Source of the DNA: Arthrobacter sp. B0490
GTDB lineage: Bacteria; Actinomycetota; Actinomycetes; Actinomycetales; Micrococcaceae
DNA length: 64,000 nt
Reading direction: 5' to 3'
NCBI RefSeq assembly: GCF_002929355.1
Contig: NZ_PJIR01000001.1
Location: forward strand, 124,001-188,000
This document shows, piece after piece, positions 9,067-17,430 of this stretch; the stretch's first letter is position 1; each line of letters opens with the position of its first letter. The notes beneath the pieces were generated by a model. That model made no database searches. It was not told where the DNA came from and saw nothing but the letters and a program-made list of their open reading frames with translations. The position numbers and the translations under genes are program-made.

Positions 9067-9852
9067 ATGACGACCTCCACGAATCTCCCCGCCGGTGCGC
9101 CCGGCGTCCCCACCCACCCGGCCCCGACCGACGGCGCCGTCGCCGCCCGCGGCGTGTCCAAGAGCTACGGCCGCGGCGAGACCGCCGTCCACGCGCTCCG
9201 CGACGTCTCCGTCGACTTCGCCCGGGAACACTTCACCGCCATCATGGGTCCGTCCGGGTCCGGCAAGTCCACCCTCATGCACTGCCTGGCGGGGCTCGAC
9301 AGCATCGACACCGGGCGCCTGTGGATCGGCGGGACCGACATCACGGGTCTTCCCGACGCCGAGCTCACGCGGCTCCGCCGTGAACGCGTCGGCTTCGTGT
9401 TCCAGGCCTTCAACCTCGTACCCACCCTGACCGCGGAGCAGAACATCACCCTGCCGGTCGCGCTGGCCGGGGGCACGGTGGACGCCGCGTGGCTGCAGCA
9501 GATCACCTCCTCGCTGGGCCTCGCCGACCGGCTGTCCCACCGCCCCCACGAGCTCTCCGGCGGCCAGCAGCAGCGGGTCGCCGTCGCACGCGCCCTGCTC
9601 ACGCGACCCGATGTCATCTTCGGCGACGAACCCACCGGCAACCTCGACTCCGCGACGGGCGCCGAGGTACTGTCCCTGCTGCGGCGCAGCTGCCGGGAGA
9701 TGGGTCGGAGCATCATCATGGTCACGCACGATCCCGTGGCGGCCTCCTACGCCGACCGCGTGGTCCTGATGAAGGACGGCGCCCTGGTCGGCGAGCTCGA
9801 GCAGTCGACGCCCGACGCCATCCTCCACGCACTCGCGACGCTGGGGGCCTGA
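9067..9852 (+). CDS. ABC transporter ATP-binding protein, MacB/LolD type
   Basis: A 261-residue ATPase: Walker [10 protein letters not shown] (61-69), Q-loop in [12 protein letters not shown], signature LSGGQQQR, Walker [14 protein letters not shown] and an H-loop in MVTHDP. This subfamily pairs with FtsX-type permeases and drives mechanotransmission in the envelope rather than classical solute import. The permease gene starts 1 bp after the stop codon, so the two are translationally linked. The ATG has no ribosome site and lies 6 nt after TAGCGT (9055-9060), consistent with a leaderless mRNA. The operon is probably under the neighbouring two-component pair; that link is inference. Confidence 0.95.
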   Translation: MTTSTNLPAGAPGVPTHPAPTDGAVAARGVSKSYGRGETAVHALRDVSVDFAREHFTAIMGPSGSGKSTLMHCLAGLDSIDTGRLWIGGTDITGLPDAELTRLRRERVGFVFQAFNLVPTLTAEQNITLPVALAGGTVDAAWLQQITSSLGLADRLSHRPHELSGGQQQRVAVARALLTRPDVIFGDEPTGNLDSATGAEVLSLLRRSCREMGRSIIMVTHDPVAASYADRVVLMKDGALVGELEQSTPDAILHALATLGA

Positions 9853-9853
9853 C

Positions 9854-12442
9854 GTGCTGCAGCTGGCCCTCGCACAGGTGCGGGTCCATGCCCGCCGCTT
9901 CGTCGCCGTCGGCCTCGCCGTGATGCTCGGCGTCGCCTTCCTCTCCGCGACCCTCATGGTGGGCGCGACCACCAACGCCAGCCTCGGCCGGAGCATCGGC
10001 GCCGCCTACGCGAAGGCCGACCTCGTCGTCACGGGAGAGGACGGCGCGGACCTCCCCGCCGGCGTCGTCGACCGGTTGGCCGCCGTGCCCGGCGTGGACA
10101 CCGCGCATGGGCTCGAACGCGCCTACAGCCCGCTCGCGACGGGCTCCCGGACCTCCCTCGCCGCCTTCACGGCCACCGCTCCGGCCGGCCTGGAGACGGC
10201 AGAGGTCACGCGCGGCTCGTACCCGCGAAGCCCGGGCGAGGTCGCCCTCGACGAGGAGTCCGCCACCCGGCTCGGTGTCGCGCCCGGCGACACCGTGGCC
10301 GTCGGCGACGGGACGGGGACGGCTGCCACGCTGGGCGGCGCCCTGACCGTCACCGGCCTCACCCGGCCGAGTGCCGATCCCACCCTCTCGGGGTCGGTGC
10401 AGGTCCTCGCATCGGCCCAGGTCGTCCGAGAGCTCACCGGCGGCGAGCCCGCCGTCCGCAACGTCCAGCTCGCCCTCGCCCCCGACGCCGACACCGGAGC
10501 ACTTGCTTCCGCCGTCGCCGCGGCCCTCGGGAGCGACCTCCCCGACTCCCCGGGCCTCACTGTCCGCACGGCCGCCGAGCAGACCCTCGCCGACGTCGCA
10601 CAGCTCTCGAACGGCAACGACGCCCTCACGGGCATCCTCCTCGCCTTCGCCGCCGTCGCCGTCCTCGTCGCCGGGCTCGTCATCTCGAACACGTTCTCCG
10701 TCCTGGTGGCACAGCGGACGCGGGAGCTCGCCCTGCTGCGCTGCATCGGGGCCGAGCGACGCCAGATCCGTGCCGCGGTGCTCGTCGAGGCAGCCGTCGT
10801 GGGCCTGGCGGGTGCCCTGCTCGGCGTCCTCCTCGCGGTGGGCGTGATGGCCGCCCTCGTGGGCCTCGCACGCGGGACCGACTTCGGCTCGTTCGCCGTC
10901 CTGGCCGTCCCACCGTCCGCCGTCGTCACCGGTGTCGCGGTGGGGGTGCTGATGACGCTCCTCGCCGCCCTCGTCCCCGCGCGTGCCGCGACGCGCGTCG
11001 CCCCGCTCGCCGCGCTCCGTCCCGCCGACCCGGTCCGCGCCACCGGCCGGAGCGGGAGGGTCCGGCTCGGCCTGGGCGTCGCCGCCCTGCTCCTCGGCGT
11101 CGCCCTCCTCCTGGCGGGCGCGTATGCCGCGGCGATCGGACCGGCCGTCCTGGGAGGAGCCGTCTCCTTCCTCGGCGTCGTGCTGCTCGCCCCGTTCTTC
11201 ATCCCGGCGAGCGTCGCGGCGGTCGGGCGGCTCGCCCGCCCCCTGGGCGTGCCCGGCACGCTGGCGTCGGTGAACGCCGTCCGGAACCCCGCCCGCACCA
11301 CGGCGTCCTCCGCGGCGCTGCTCGTCGGCGTGACCCTCGTGACGATGATGATGGTCGGGGCGCAGACCGCCCGCACCTCCTTCGACCGCGAGCTCGACGG
11401 GAACTACGCGGTCGACCTCGAGGTGAGGGTCCCGGGATCCCTCCCCGCCACGCCCGGACCCGCAAGCGGTGTCCCCGCGCCGTCCCGCATCGACGCGGCC
11501 ACGCTCCTGCAGGTCGACGGCGTGCAGACCGCCGTCGAGCTCACCCCCGTGCTGCTCACGAGCACCGAGGACGGCGCCCAGCTGGTGTACGCGGCGGACG
11601 CCGACGAGGTCGCCGGTGTGCTCCGCGCCGAGGGCGTCAGGCTGGAGGACGGCCTGGTGCTCGCTCCGCAGACGTGGGAGCAGGCCGACGTGACACTCGA
11701 GGGCGGGAACGGGCCCGCCACCCTGCCCGTCACGGCGACGGACGCCGCGTTCTTCCAGCCCCTCATCACCCGGGCCACGGCGGACCGGCTCGGCGGCACG
11801 CCGCCGGAGGCGCTGGGTACCTACCTGGGCGAACCGGCCGGCGACGGCGCCTCCCCGCCGGCGGATGCCGCCGCCTTCGCCGCCGCCGTGGGTCCCACCT
11901 TCTGGCTCAGGCTCGCCGACGGGCTGGACGCGGAGGGCATCACGGAGGTCCAGGCGCAGATCGTCGCCGCGACGGGCGTCACGGAGTACAGCGTCACGGG
12001 CCCGGCGATCGAACGCGTCGCATACCACGAGATCATCGACGTCATGCTGCTGATCGTCACCGCCCTGCTCGCCGTGGCCGTCCTCATCGCGCTCATCGGG
12101 GTCGCGAACACGCTGTCCCTCTCGGTGCTGGAACGGCGCCGCGAGAACTCGCTGCTGCGCGCCCTCGGCCTCACCCGGGGACAGCTGCGGGGCATGCTCG
12201 CCGTCGAGGCGGTGCTCCTCGCCGGCGTCGCGGCCCTGCTCGGCTCCGGGCTCGGCATCCTGTACGGGTGGCTCGGCGCGCAGTCGGCCCTGGGCGGCAT
12301 CACCCCGGTCAGTCCGGCGGTGCCCGTCGACCAGATCGGTGCCGTCCTCCTGGTGGCCCTCACGGCGGGACTCCTGGCCTCGGTGCTCCCCGCCCGGCGG
12401 GCGGCCCGGCTCTCCCCGGTGGCCGGGCTCGCCGCGGACTGA
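9854..12442 (+). CDS. FtsX-family ABC transporter permease (duplicated domain)
   Basis: An 862-residue membrane protein with the actinobacterial double-FtsX layout. There is one N-terminal membrane segment and a periplasm-side domain with MacB-like folding (about 50-250). A first FtsX core of three membrane segments follows (about 255-385), starting near GILLAFAAVAVLVAGLVISNTFS. Two further segments come next, then a second extracytoplasmic domain (about 500-720), and a second FtsX core near DVMLLIVTALLAVAVLIALIG. Both cores contain the family's ELALLRCIGAERRQIR-like or NSLLRALGLTRGQLR coupling loop. It pairs with the ATPase immediately upstream. The start is GTG. It probably handles antimicrobial peptides or lipoproteins; the substrate is not readable. 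Confidence 0.94.
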   Translation: MLQLALAQVRVHARRFVAVGLAVMLGVAFLSATLMVGATTNASLGRSIGAAYAKADLVVTGEDGADLPAGVVDRLAAVPGVDTAHGLERAYSPLATGSRTSLAAFTATAPAGLETAEVTRGSYPRSPGEVALDEESATRLGVAPGDTVAVGDGTGTAATLGGALTVTGLTRPSADPTLSGSVQVLASAQVVRELTGGEPAVRNVQLALAPDADTGALASAVAAALGSDLPDSPGLTVRTAAEQTLADVAQLSNGNDALTGILLAFAAVAVLVAGLVISNTFSVLVAQRTRELALLRCIGAERRQIRAAVLVEAAVVGLAGALLGVLLAVGVMAALVGLARGTDFGSFAVLAVPPSAVVTGVAVGVLMTLLAALVPARAATRVAPLAALRPADPVRATGRSGRVRLGLGVAALLLGVALLLAGAYAAAIGPAVLGGAVSFLGVVLLAPFFIPASVAAVGRLARPLGVPGTLASVNAVRNPARTTASSAALLVGVTLVTMMMVGAQTARTSFDRELDGNYAVDLEVRVPGSLPATPGPASGVPAPSRIDAATLLQVDGVQTAVELTPVLLTSTEDGAQLVYAADADEVAGVLRAEGVRLEDGLVLAPQTWEQADVTLEGGNGPATLPVTATDAAFFQPLITRATADRLGGTPPEALGTYLGEPAGDGASPPADAAAFAAAVGPTFWLRLADGLDAEGITEVQAQIVAATGVTEYSVTGPAIERVAYHEIIDVMLLIVTALLAVAVLIALIGVANTLSLSVLERRRENSLLRALGLTRGQLRGMLAVEAVLLAGVAALLGSGLGILYGWLGAQSALGGITPVSPAVPVDQIGAVLLVALTAGLLASVLPARRAARLSPVAGLAAD

Positions 12443-12522
12443 CGACCGGCCCGGCGTCCTCCCCTCCCGCGACGCGGCGACCTATACACTGAGCGTCGCA
12501 GCGAAAGAGTCGGAGGGACGCC

Positions 12523-14211
12523 GTGGCGGGGCAAGAAGCAGCAGGGACGCGCGGCGGGGCACTCGCCGTGGTCGCGTCACGATCGGCCGCGGACCGCGAC
12601 GCCCTGCGGGGCATCCTCGCGGACGGCGGGTACTCCTGCACGGCCGTCCGGACCGGAGAGGCGCTCCTCGAGGAGGTCCTCTCGACGCCACCCGACGTCC
12701 TGCTGGTGGACCTGCACACGGCCCTCGACTACGCCGGTTCCCTCGCGGGCGTCGTCGCGGAACATCCCGGGCTGGCCGGCATCCCCGCGATCCTCCTCCT
12801 CCCGGAGGGTGGTGCCGAAACCGTCCCCGGCCACCTCGCCGCCTACGTCACGGACGTCGTCTTCCGCCCCGTCGACGCCGGCGAGCTGCTGCACCGCACC
12901 GACGCCGTGATCTCCCGACGGCGGCGCACCCTCGCCCAGCGGGCGTCCTCGGCACGCCTGCGCGAGGAGATGCGCCGGATCTCGGCCCGGATCCGGGCCA
13001 CGAACGATCCGGCGGTGATGGTGGACCAGTTCCTGCCCGCCGCCGGCGGCGCGCTCGGTGCCCGCCACCTCGCCCTGCAGGTGTTCGACGACGATCGCGT
13101 GTCCGCCCGCAGCAGCAGCTGGACGCCGGACGCCGGGACCTCGGCACCGTCCGTCGCCCTGCAGGGCATCGACCGGCCTGCAGCGCTCCGGCTCGCGCTC
13201 GGGCTGTGGGAGGACTCCACCACCGCCCGGTTCGGCACCGGGGCCGGGACCGGGACAGATGGCGTCGAGATACCCGCCTGGCTCGGCGACGCCCTCGGAG
13301 GGCGGACGGCGGAGGGGGTCGTGGCCGCCCTCGGCGAGGGGCACACGCCCTTCGGACTGCTGTGGATCATCCGGGAGGAGTCCCGGCCGGCCTGGTCGGG
13401 CGTGGAGGACTCCCTGACCCAGCACGTCCTCGGCAATCTCGCCCACGGCCTGATCCAGGCGCAGCTCATCACGCGTCAGCACGAGGCGGTCCGGAAGCTG
13501 CGGGCCCTCAACCAGGCGAAGAGCGATTTCGTCGGTACCGTCAACCACGAGCTGCGGACGCCGCTCGCGTCCATCGCCGGCTACCTCGAGATGATCAACG
13601 ACGGCGTCGGCGGTGAACTGCCGCCGGAGGCGAGCACCATGCTGCAGGCCGTGGAACGCAACACCGCGAAGCTGAGCCGGCTGATCGACAACATCTCGGC
13701 CCTCTCGGCGCCCGAGACGGACGCGTCCGAGCACGGACCGGTCGACATCGTCCACCTCGTGTCGCAGGTCACCGGCCGGGCCGTCCTGGAGGCCGCGGCC
13801 GGCGGCATCACGCTGGAGGGCACCCTGCCGGAGCAGCCGCTGACCGTCTCGGGGCACCGGGAGCAGCTCGCGGACGCGCTCACCATCGTGCTGTCCAACG
13901 CCCTCAAGTTCACGCAGCGGGGCGGCAGCGTCGCCGTCGGCCTCGCGCACCGGCCCGACGACGGCGAGGTCGTCGTCGCGGTGCGGGACACCGGCATCGG
14001 CATACCGCCGGACGACCTGCCACGTCTGTTCGACTCGTTCCATCGCGGGTCCAACGCCAACCAGACGCTGCCGGGCGCCGGCGTCGGGCTGTCCCTCGCG
14101 AAGCGGACCCTCGAGGCGCACCGCGGGACTATCACGATCGAATCGTGCCTGGGGGTCGGCACGGCGGTCGTGATCACGCTACCGCTGCTGAGCCACGCTG
14201 CCGTAGGGTGA
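12523..14211 (+). CDS. Soluble histidine kinase with a degenerate N-terminal receiver domain
   Basis: A 562-residue protein without membrane segments. Residues 12-125 resemble a receiver domain: the phosphorylatable position D63 (LLVDLH) is present, but the acidic pair that binds Mg2+ is replaced (LAVVASRSAADRD), so it is probably a pseudo-receiver. A middle region (about 145-310) looks like a GAF-type sensor. HisKA has H342 in NHELRTPLASI, and the HATPase has LSNALKFTQRGG, DTGIGIPPDD and GAGVGLSLAKRTL. The GTG start has GGAGGG 5 nt upstream, and TATACA at about 12483 may be its -10 box. No response regulator lies next to it. The helical protein at 14243 is its nearest co-directional neighbour. 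Confidence 0.9.
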   Translation: MAGQEAAGTRGGALAVVASRSAADRDALRGILADGGYSCTAVRTGEALLEEVLSTPPDVLLVDLHTALDYAGSLAGVVAEHPGLAGIPAILLLPEGGAETVPGHLAAYVTDVVFRPVDAGELLHRTDAVISRRRRTLAQRASSARLREEMRRISARIRATNDPAVMVDQFLPAAGGALGARHLALQVFDDDRVSARSSSWTPDAGTSAPSVALQGIDRPAALRLALGLWEDSTTARFGTGAGTGTDGVEIPAWLGDALGGRTAEGVVAALGEGHTPFGLLWIIREESRPAWSGVEDSLTQHVLGNLAHGLIQAQLITRQHEAVRKLRALNQAKSDFVGTVNHELRTPLASIAGYLEMINDGVGGELPPEASTMLQAVERNTAKLSRLIDNISALSAPETDASEHGPVDIVHLVSQVTGRAVLEAAAGGITLEGTLPEQPLTVSGHREQLADALTIVLSNALKFTQRGGSVAVGLAHRPDDGEVVVAVRDTGIGIPPDDLPRLFDSFHRGSNANQTLPGAGVGLSLAKRTLEAHRGTITIESCLGVGTAVVITLPLLSHAAVG

Positions 14212-14242
14212 CATGCTGGACAATCGACGACAAGGACCGCAC

Positions 14243-14782
14243 ATGACGCACGCCTCGGAGGGCATCCCCCTGCGCCAGCTGGACCTGGATACCCTGCTGC
14301 CGTATCTCGACCTGCATCTGATGGGCGCCATGAACGGCGTCCGGCTGTTCAAGGCCGCGCGCGTCTCCTGGGCGGGGACACCGTACGAGCAGGACTTCGA
14401 GCGCCTGCGGCAGGAGATCAGCGAGGAGCGGACCTTCCTCAAACGCCTGATCAAGTCGCTGGGGCACCGACCGGGCGTCGTCAAGATGGCCGCCGCACGG
14501 GCGATGTCCGTCGTGGCGGGGGTCGATCCCCTGAACCCGATGCGCCGCAAGGCCTCGGCGGGCGCCCAGCTGGAGCTCGAGGCCCTGCAGTCGCTGCTCA
14601 AGGGCAAGGAGGCGCTGTGGTCCACGCTCCTGGCCCTCTCGCCGGGAGCATCGGCGACGGCGGGGGACGCCGTCCTCAACCACCCGGTCCTCGTCCAGCT
14701 GCTCGAGGCGTCCAAGCGTCAGCAGGACACGGTGGCGCGGGTCATGACCGAGACGGCTCCGGCCCGCTTCCTGCGGTACTGA
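14243..14782 (+). CDS. Helical protein of unknown function
   Basis: A 179-residue soluble, almost wholly alpha-helical protein. It resembles ferritin-like four-helix bundles in general character (QDFERLRQEISEERTFLKRLIKSLG, LELEALQSLLKGKEALW, LVQLLEASKRQQDTVARVM), but no metal-binding ExxH pattern is visible. I do not recognise a named family. I chose the ATG at 14243, which has AAGGA upstream; an in-frame ATG at 14213 lies only 3 nt after a TAGGGT box that is probably the -10 element. It starts 31 bp after the kinase gene. Convergent with metG. Function unknown. Confidence 0.8.
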   Translation: MTHASEGIPLRQLDLDTLLPYLDLHLMGAMNGVRLFKAARVSWAGTPYEQDFERLRQEISEERTFLKRLIKSLGHRPGVVKMAAARAMSVVAGVDPLNPMRRKASAGAQLELEALQSLLKGKEALWSTLLALSPGASATAGDAVLNHPVLVQLLEASKRQQDTVARVMTETAPARFLRY

Positions 14783-14810
14783 TCCCGGGACGGAACACGT
14801 CGCCGCGCGC

Positions 14811-14842
14811 GGGGACGCGGTCCGGGCCACCGACCGCGCCCC
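14811..14842. terminator. Hairpin between two convergent genes
   Basis: GGGG-A-CGCGGTC (14811-14822) pairs with GACCGCGCCCC (14832-14842), with one bulged A and a 9-nt loop. It lies in the 63-bp gap where the helical-protein gene and metG converge, and probably ends one or both transcripts. There is no T-run. Confidence 0.5.
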
Positions 14843-14845
14843 GTC

Positions 14846-16417
14846 CTACGCCCCCGCAGGCTCCTCGTACTTCGGGAAGACCGGCGACGGCGCGGGCAGC
14901 ACCGTACCGGGTTCGATCCGCCGGGCCAGCGCGCTGAACAGGCGGCGCTCGTCGTCGTCCGCCGTCCCCTGGCCGAGGGCCGTGAGGATCTGCCCGGCGC
15001 CGGCCGGCATGACCGGCTGCGCGAGGACGGCCACCACCCGGAGCACCTCGAGGGTCACGTAGAGGACCGTGTTCATGCGCTCGGGGTCCGTCTTCCGGAG
15101 GACCCACGGCTGCTGGTCGGCGAAGTACGCGTTGGTGTCGCCGAGGACCGCCCAGACGGCCTCGAGCGCCCGCGAGAACTCCTGCCGGTCGAACGCGGCA
15201 CGGCTGGCGTCGAGCAGGGCGTGCGCCTGCTCGAGGATCCGCGTGTCGGCCGGGGCGAACTCACCCGGCCGCGGGACCGCGCCGCCGCAGTTCTTGGCGA
15301 CCATGGACAGCGAACGCTGTGCCAGGTTGCCGAAGTTGTTGGCGAGGTCGGCGTTCATGCGTCCGACGACGGCCTCGTGGCTGTAGGAGCCGTCGGCGCC
15401 GAACGGCACCTCCCGGAGGAGGAAGAAGCGCACCTGGTCCAGGCCGTACTGCTCCACCCAGTCGGCCGGTGCCACCGTGTTGCCGAGCGATTTGGACATC
15501 TTCACGCCCTTGTTGTGCAGGAAGCCGTGGATCATGACGCGCCTGGGTACCTCGAGCCCCGCGGACAGGAGGAAGGCGGGCCAGTAGATGGCGTGGAAGC
15601 GCGAGATGTCCTTGCCGATCACGTGCACGTCCGCGGGCCAGAACTTCCGGAACTGCTCGGACCCCGTGTCGGGGAAACCGACGCCGGTCAGGTAGTTGGT
15701 GAGTGCGTCCACCCAGACGTACATGACGTGCCGGGGGTTGCCGGGGACCGGGACGCCCCAGTCGAACGTGGTGCGGCTGACGGAGAGGTCCTCGAGCCCG
15801 CGCCGCACGAAGGAGATGACCTCGTTGAAGCGGGGCTGCGGCGCGCCGAACTCCGGCTGCGCCTCGTAGAGGTCCAGCAGCCTCTGCTGGTAGGCCGAGA
15901 GACGGAAGAAGTAGCTCTCCTCCTCCGTCCAGGTGACCTCCGTGTCGGTCTCCTTCGCGTACCGGACGCCGTCCTCGCGGACCTCCGTCTCGTCCTCGCC
16001 CCAGAACGCCTCGTCGCGCACGGAGTACCAGCCGGCGTACTTGTCGAGGTAGATGTCCCCGTTCGCCTCCATGCGCTTCCAGATCTCGGTCGCCGCCGCA
16101 TAGTGGTCCTCGTCGGTGGTCCGGATGAAGCGGTCGTAGGAGGTGCCGACGACGTCGTTCATGTCCCGGAAAGCCAGCGCGTTGCGTGTGGCGAGCTCGC
16201 GGACCGGGACGCCCTCGCGGTCGGCTGCCTGCTGCATCTTGAGGCCGTGCTCGTCGGTACCCGTGAGGTACATGACGTCGAACCCGTCGAGGCGCTTGAA
16301 GCGCGCCATGGCGTCGACGGCGATCGTCTCGTAGGCGTGCCCGATGTGCGGCACGCCGTTCGGGTAGGAGATGGCCGTGGTGATGTAGAACGGGGGCTTT
16401 GCGTCTGCGGAGGTCAC
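14846..16417 (-). CDS. metG: Methionyl-tRNA synthetase
   Basis: A 523-residue class I synthetase that charges tRNA-Met. The HIGH motif is in [12 protein letters not shown] near the N-terminus, and the KMSKS motif is exact in [13 protein letters not shown]. The connecting region [16 protein letters not shown] block ([17 protein letters not shown]) and WVDALTNYL are typical. The length fits the compact actinobacterial form without a C-terminal tRNA-binding extension. The GTG start at 16417 has no ribosome site; TAATTT lies 6 nt upstream (16424-16429), consistent with a leaderless transcript starting at GTG. Confidence 0.97.
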   Translation of the reverse strand: MTSADAKPPFYITTAISYPNGVPHIGHAYETIAVDAMARFKRLDGFDVMYLTGTDEHGLKMQQAADREGVPVRELATRNALAFRDMNDVVGTSYDRFIRTTDEDHYAAATEIWKRMEANGDIYLDKYAGWYSVRDEAFWGEDETEVREDGVRYAKETDTEVTWTEEESYFFRLSAYQQRLLDLYEAQPEFGAPQPRFNEVISFVRRGLEDLSVSRTTFDWGVPVPGNPRHVMYVWVDALTNYLTGVGFPDTGSEQFRKFWPADVHVIGKDISRFHAIYWPAFLLSAGLEVPRRVMIHGFLHNKGVKMSKSLGNTVAPADWVEQYGLDQVRFFLLREVPFGADGSYSHEAVVGRMNADLANNFGNLAQRSLSMVAKNCGGAVPRPGEFAPADTRILEQAHALLDASRAAFDRQEFSRALEAVWAVLGDTNAYFADQQPWVLRKTDPERMNTVLYVTLEVLRVVAVLAQPVMPAGAGQILTALGQGTADDDERRLFSALARRIEPGTVLPAPSPVFPKYEEPAGA

Positions 16418-16474
16418 CCTATGAAATTACCCCGGTCGGTGCGGATTCACCCAAGTGCGAAGGCGCGGAGGCCT

Positions 16475-17404
16475 TCAGGCCCGCCCCACGGCATCGTGCC
16501 CGAGCACGGCGTGGACGCCCCACGTCCGGTTGGCGATCTGCGTGACGCGGAGGTCGACCACCGCGCTGGCGAGGGCCAGCGCGGTCCTGCGCTCCAGGCC
16601 GTGCAGCTGCTGGAGCCAGGTGAGCATGGCTCCCAGTGCATCGGCCGTCGCCCGGTTCAGGTCGGCGTCGAAGCCGAAGGTGATGCGCGCGGTGGGCGTG
16701 ACCGCATGGATGCTCGCCAGCGGCGCGTCCCGGACGACGTCGACGGTGATCGTCGTCGTCATGCCGCACTCGATGGCGGTGCCGCCCACCTCGCCGTCGC
16801 CCTGGGCGGCGTGGCCGTCGCCGAGGTGCAGCAGGGCGCCGGGCACCGTGACCGGGAGGAACAGGGTGGATCCGGCCGTCAGCTCGCGGCAGTCGATGTT
16901 GCCGCCGCCTGCCGTGCGTGGCGGGGTCGTCGAATGCTGCCCCGGCTCGGTCGGCGGCAGACCGACCACCCCGAGGAAGGGGGCGAGCCGGACGACGTGC
17001 CCGTACTGGTCGGTGCCCGTTCCTGCCGCCGCGTCGAGGTCCCACAGCAGCCAGGCGGGATCCGTGCCCTCGAGGCCGAGGCGGCGGGTGAAGTCGTCGT
17101 CGTGCCGCGCAGCCGCGGTCCACCCCCAGTCGGCGGTCTCCAGTGCCTCGAAGCGCACCCCCAGTACGTCGCCCGGGACGGCTCCGGCCACCTCGATCGG
17201 CCCGGTGAGGGCATGGCCCTGGCGGTCCGGGAACCGGTAGGGCGTCACGGCGCCGGGCGTCCGCTGGCGTTCGAGGTGTCCGCGAGCGTCGAGGGATCCG
17301 ACGACGACGCGGTCGCCGGCCTCGATGCGCAGGACGGGCGGGGTGTCCCGCGAGAGGACCTGCGTCGCCGTCGCCTGCTCGGCGGGGAGGTGGTGGGTGG
17401 TCAT
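16475..17404 (-). CDS. Acetamidase/formamidase family protein
   Basis: A 309-residue member of the FmdA/AmdA family, which hydrolyses short-chain amides such as formamide to the acid and ammonia. Visible family features are NIDCRELTAGSTLFLPV, the LHLGDGHAAQGDGEVGGTAIEC block with conserved His, Asp and Glu residues, and a TFGFDADLN segment. It is the last gene of the ilvB-serA run. I placed the start at 17404, with a GAGG site upstream. An in-frame ATG at 17431 overlaps the serA stop codon (TGATG), so translational coupling is possible either way. The physiological amide is unknown, and why it follows serA is unclear. Confidence 0.88.
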   Translation of the reverse strand: MTTHHLPAEQATATQVLSRDTPPVLRIEAGDRVVVGSLDARGHLERQRTPGAVTPYRFPDRQGHALTGPIEVAGAVPGDVLGVRFEALETADWGWTAAARHDDDFTRRLGLEGTDPAWLLWDLDAAAGTGTDQYGHVVRLAPFLGVVGLPPTEPGQHSTTPPRTAGGGNIDCRELTAGSTLFLPVTVPGALLHLGDGHAAQGDGEVGGTAIECGMTTTITVDVVRDAPLASIHAVTPTARITFGFDADLNRATADALGAMLTWLQQLHGLERRTALALASAVVDLRVTQIANRTWGVHAVLGHDAVGRA

Positions 17405-17430
17405 GCGTGCCTCGGGTCCGGTGCCGGCCA

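Noticed and set aside
9722..12028. 768-codon open frame on the minus strand antisense to the ABC permease
   Set aside because: The composition (Gly, Glu, Arg, Asp repeats without hydrophobic core) is that of a GC-rich shadow frame; the plus-strand permease has clear domains and membrane segments.
14213..14242. Ten extra N-terminal codons of the helical protein gene
   Set aside because: The ATG at 14213 lies 3 nt after a TAGGGT -10 candidate, so it is probably not transcribed; the ATG at 14243 has a ribosome site.
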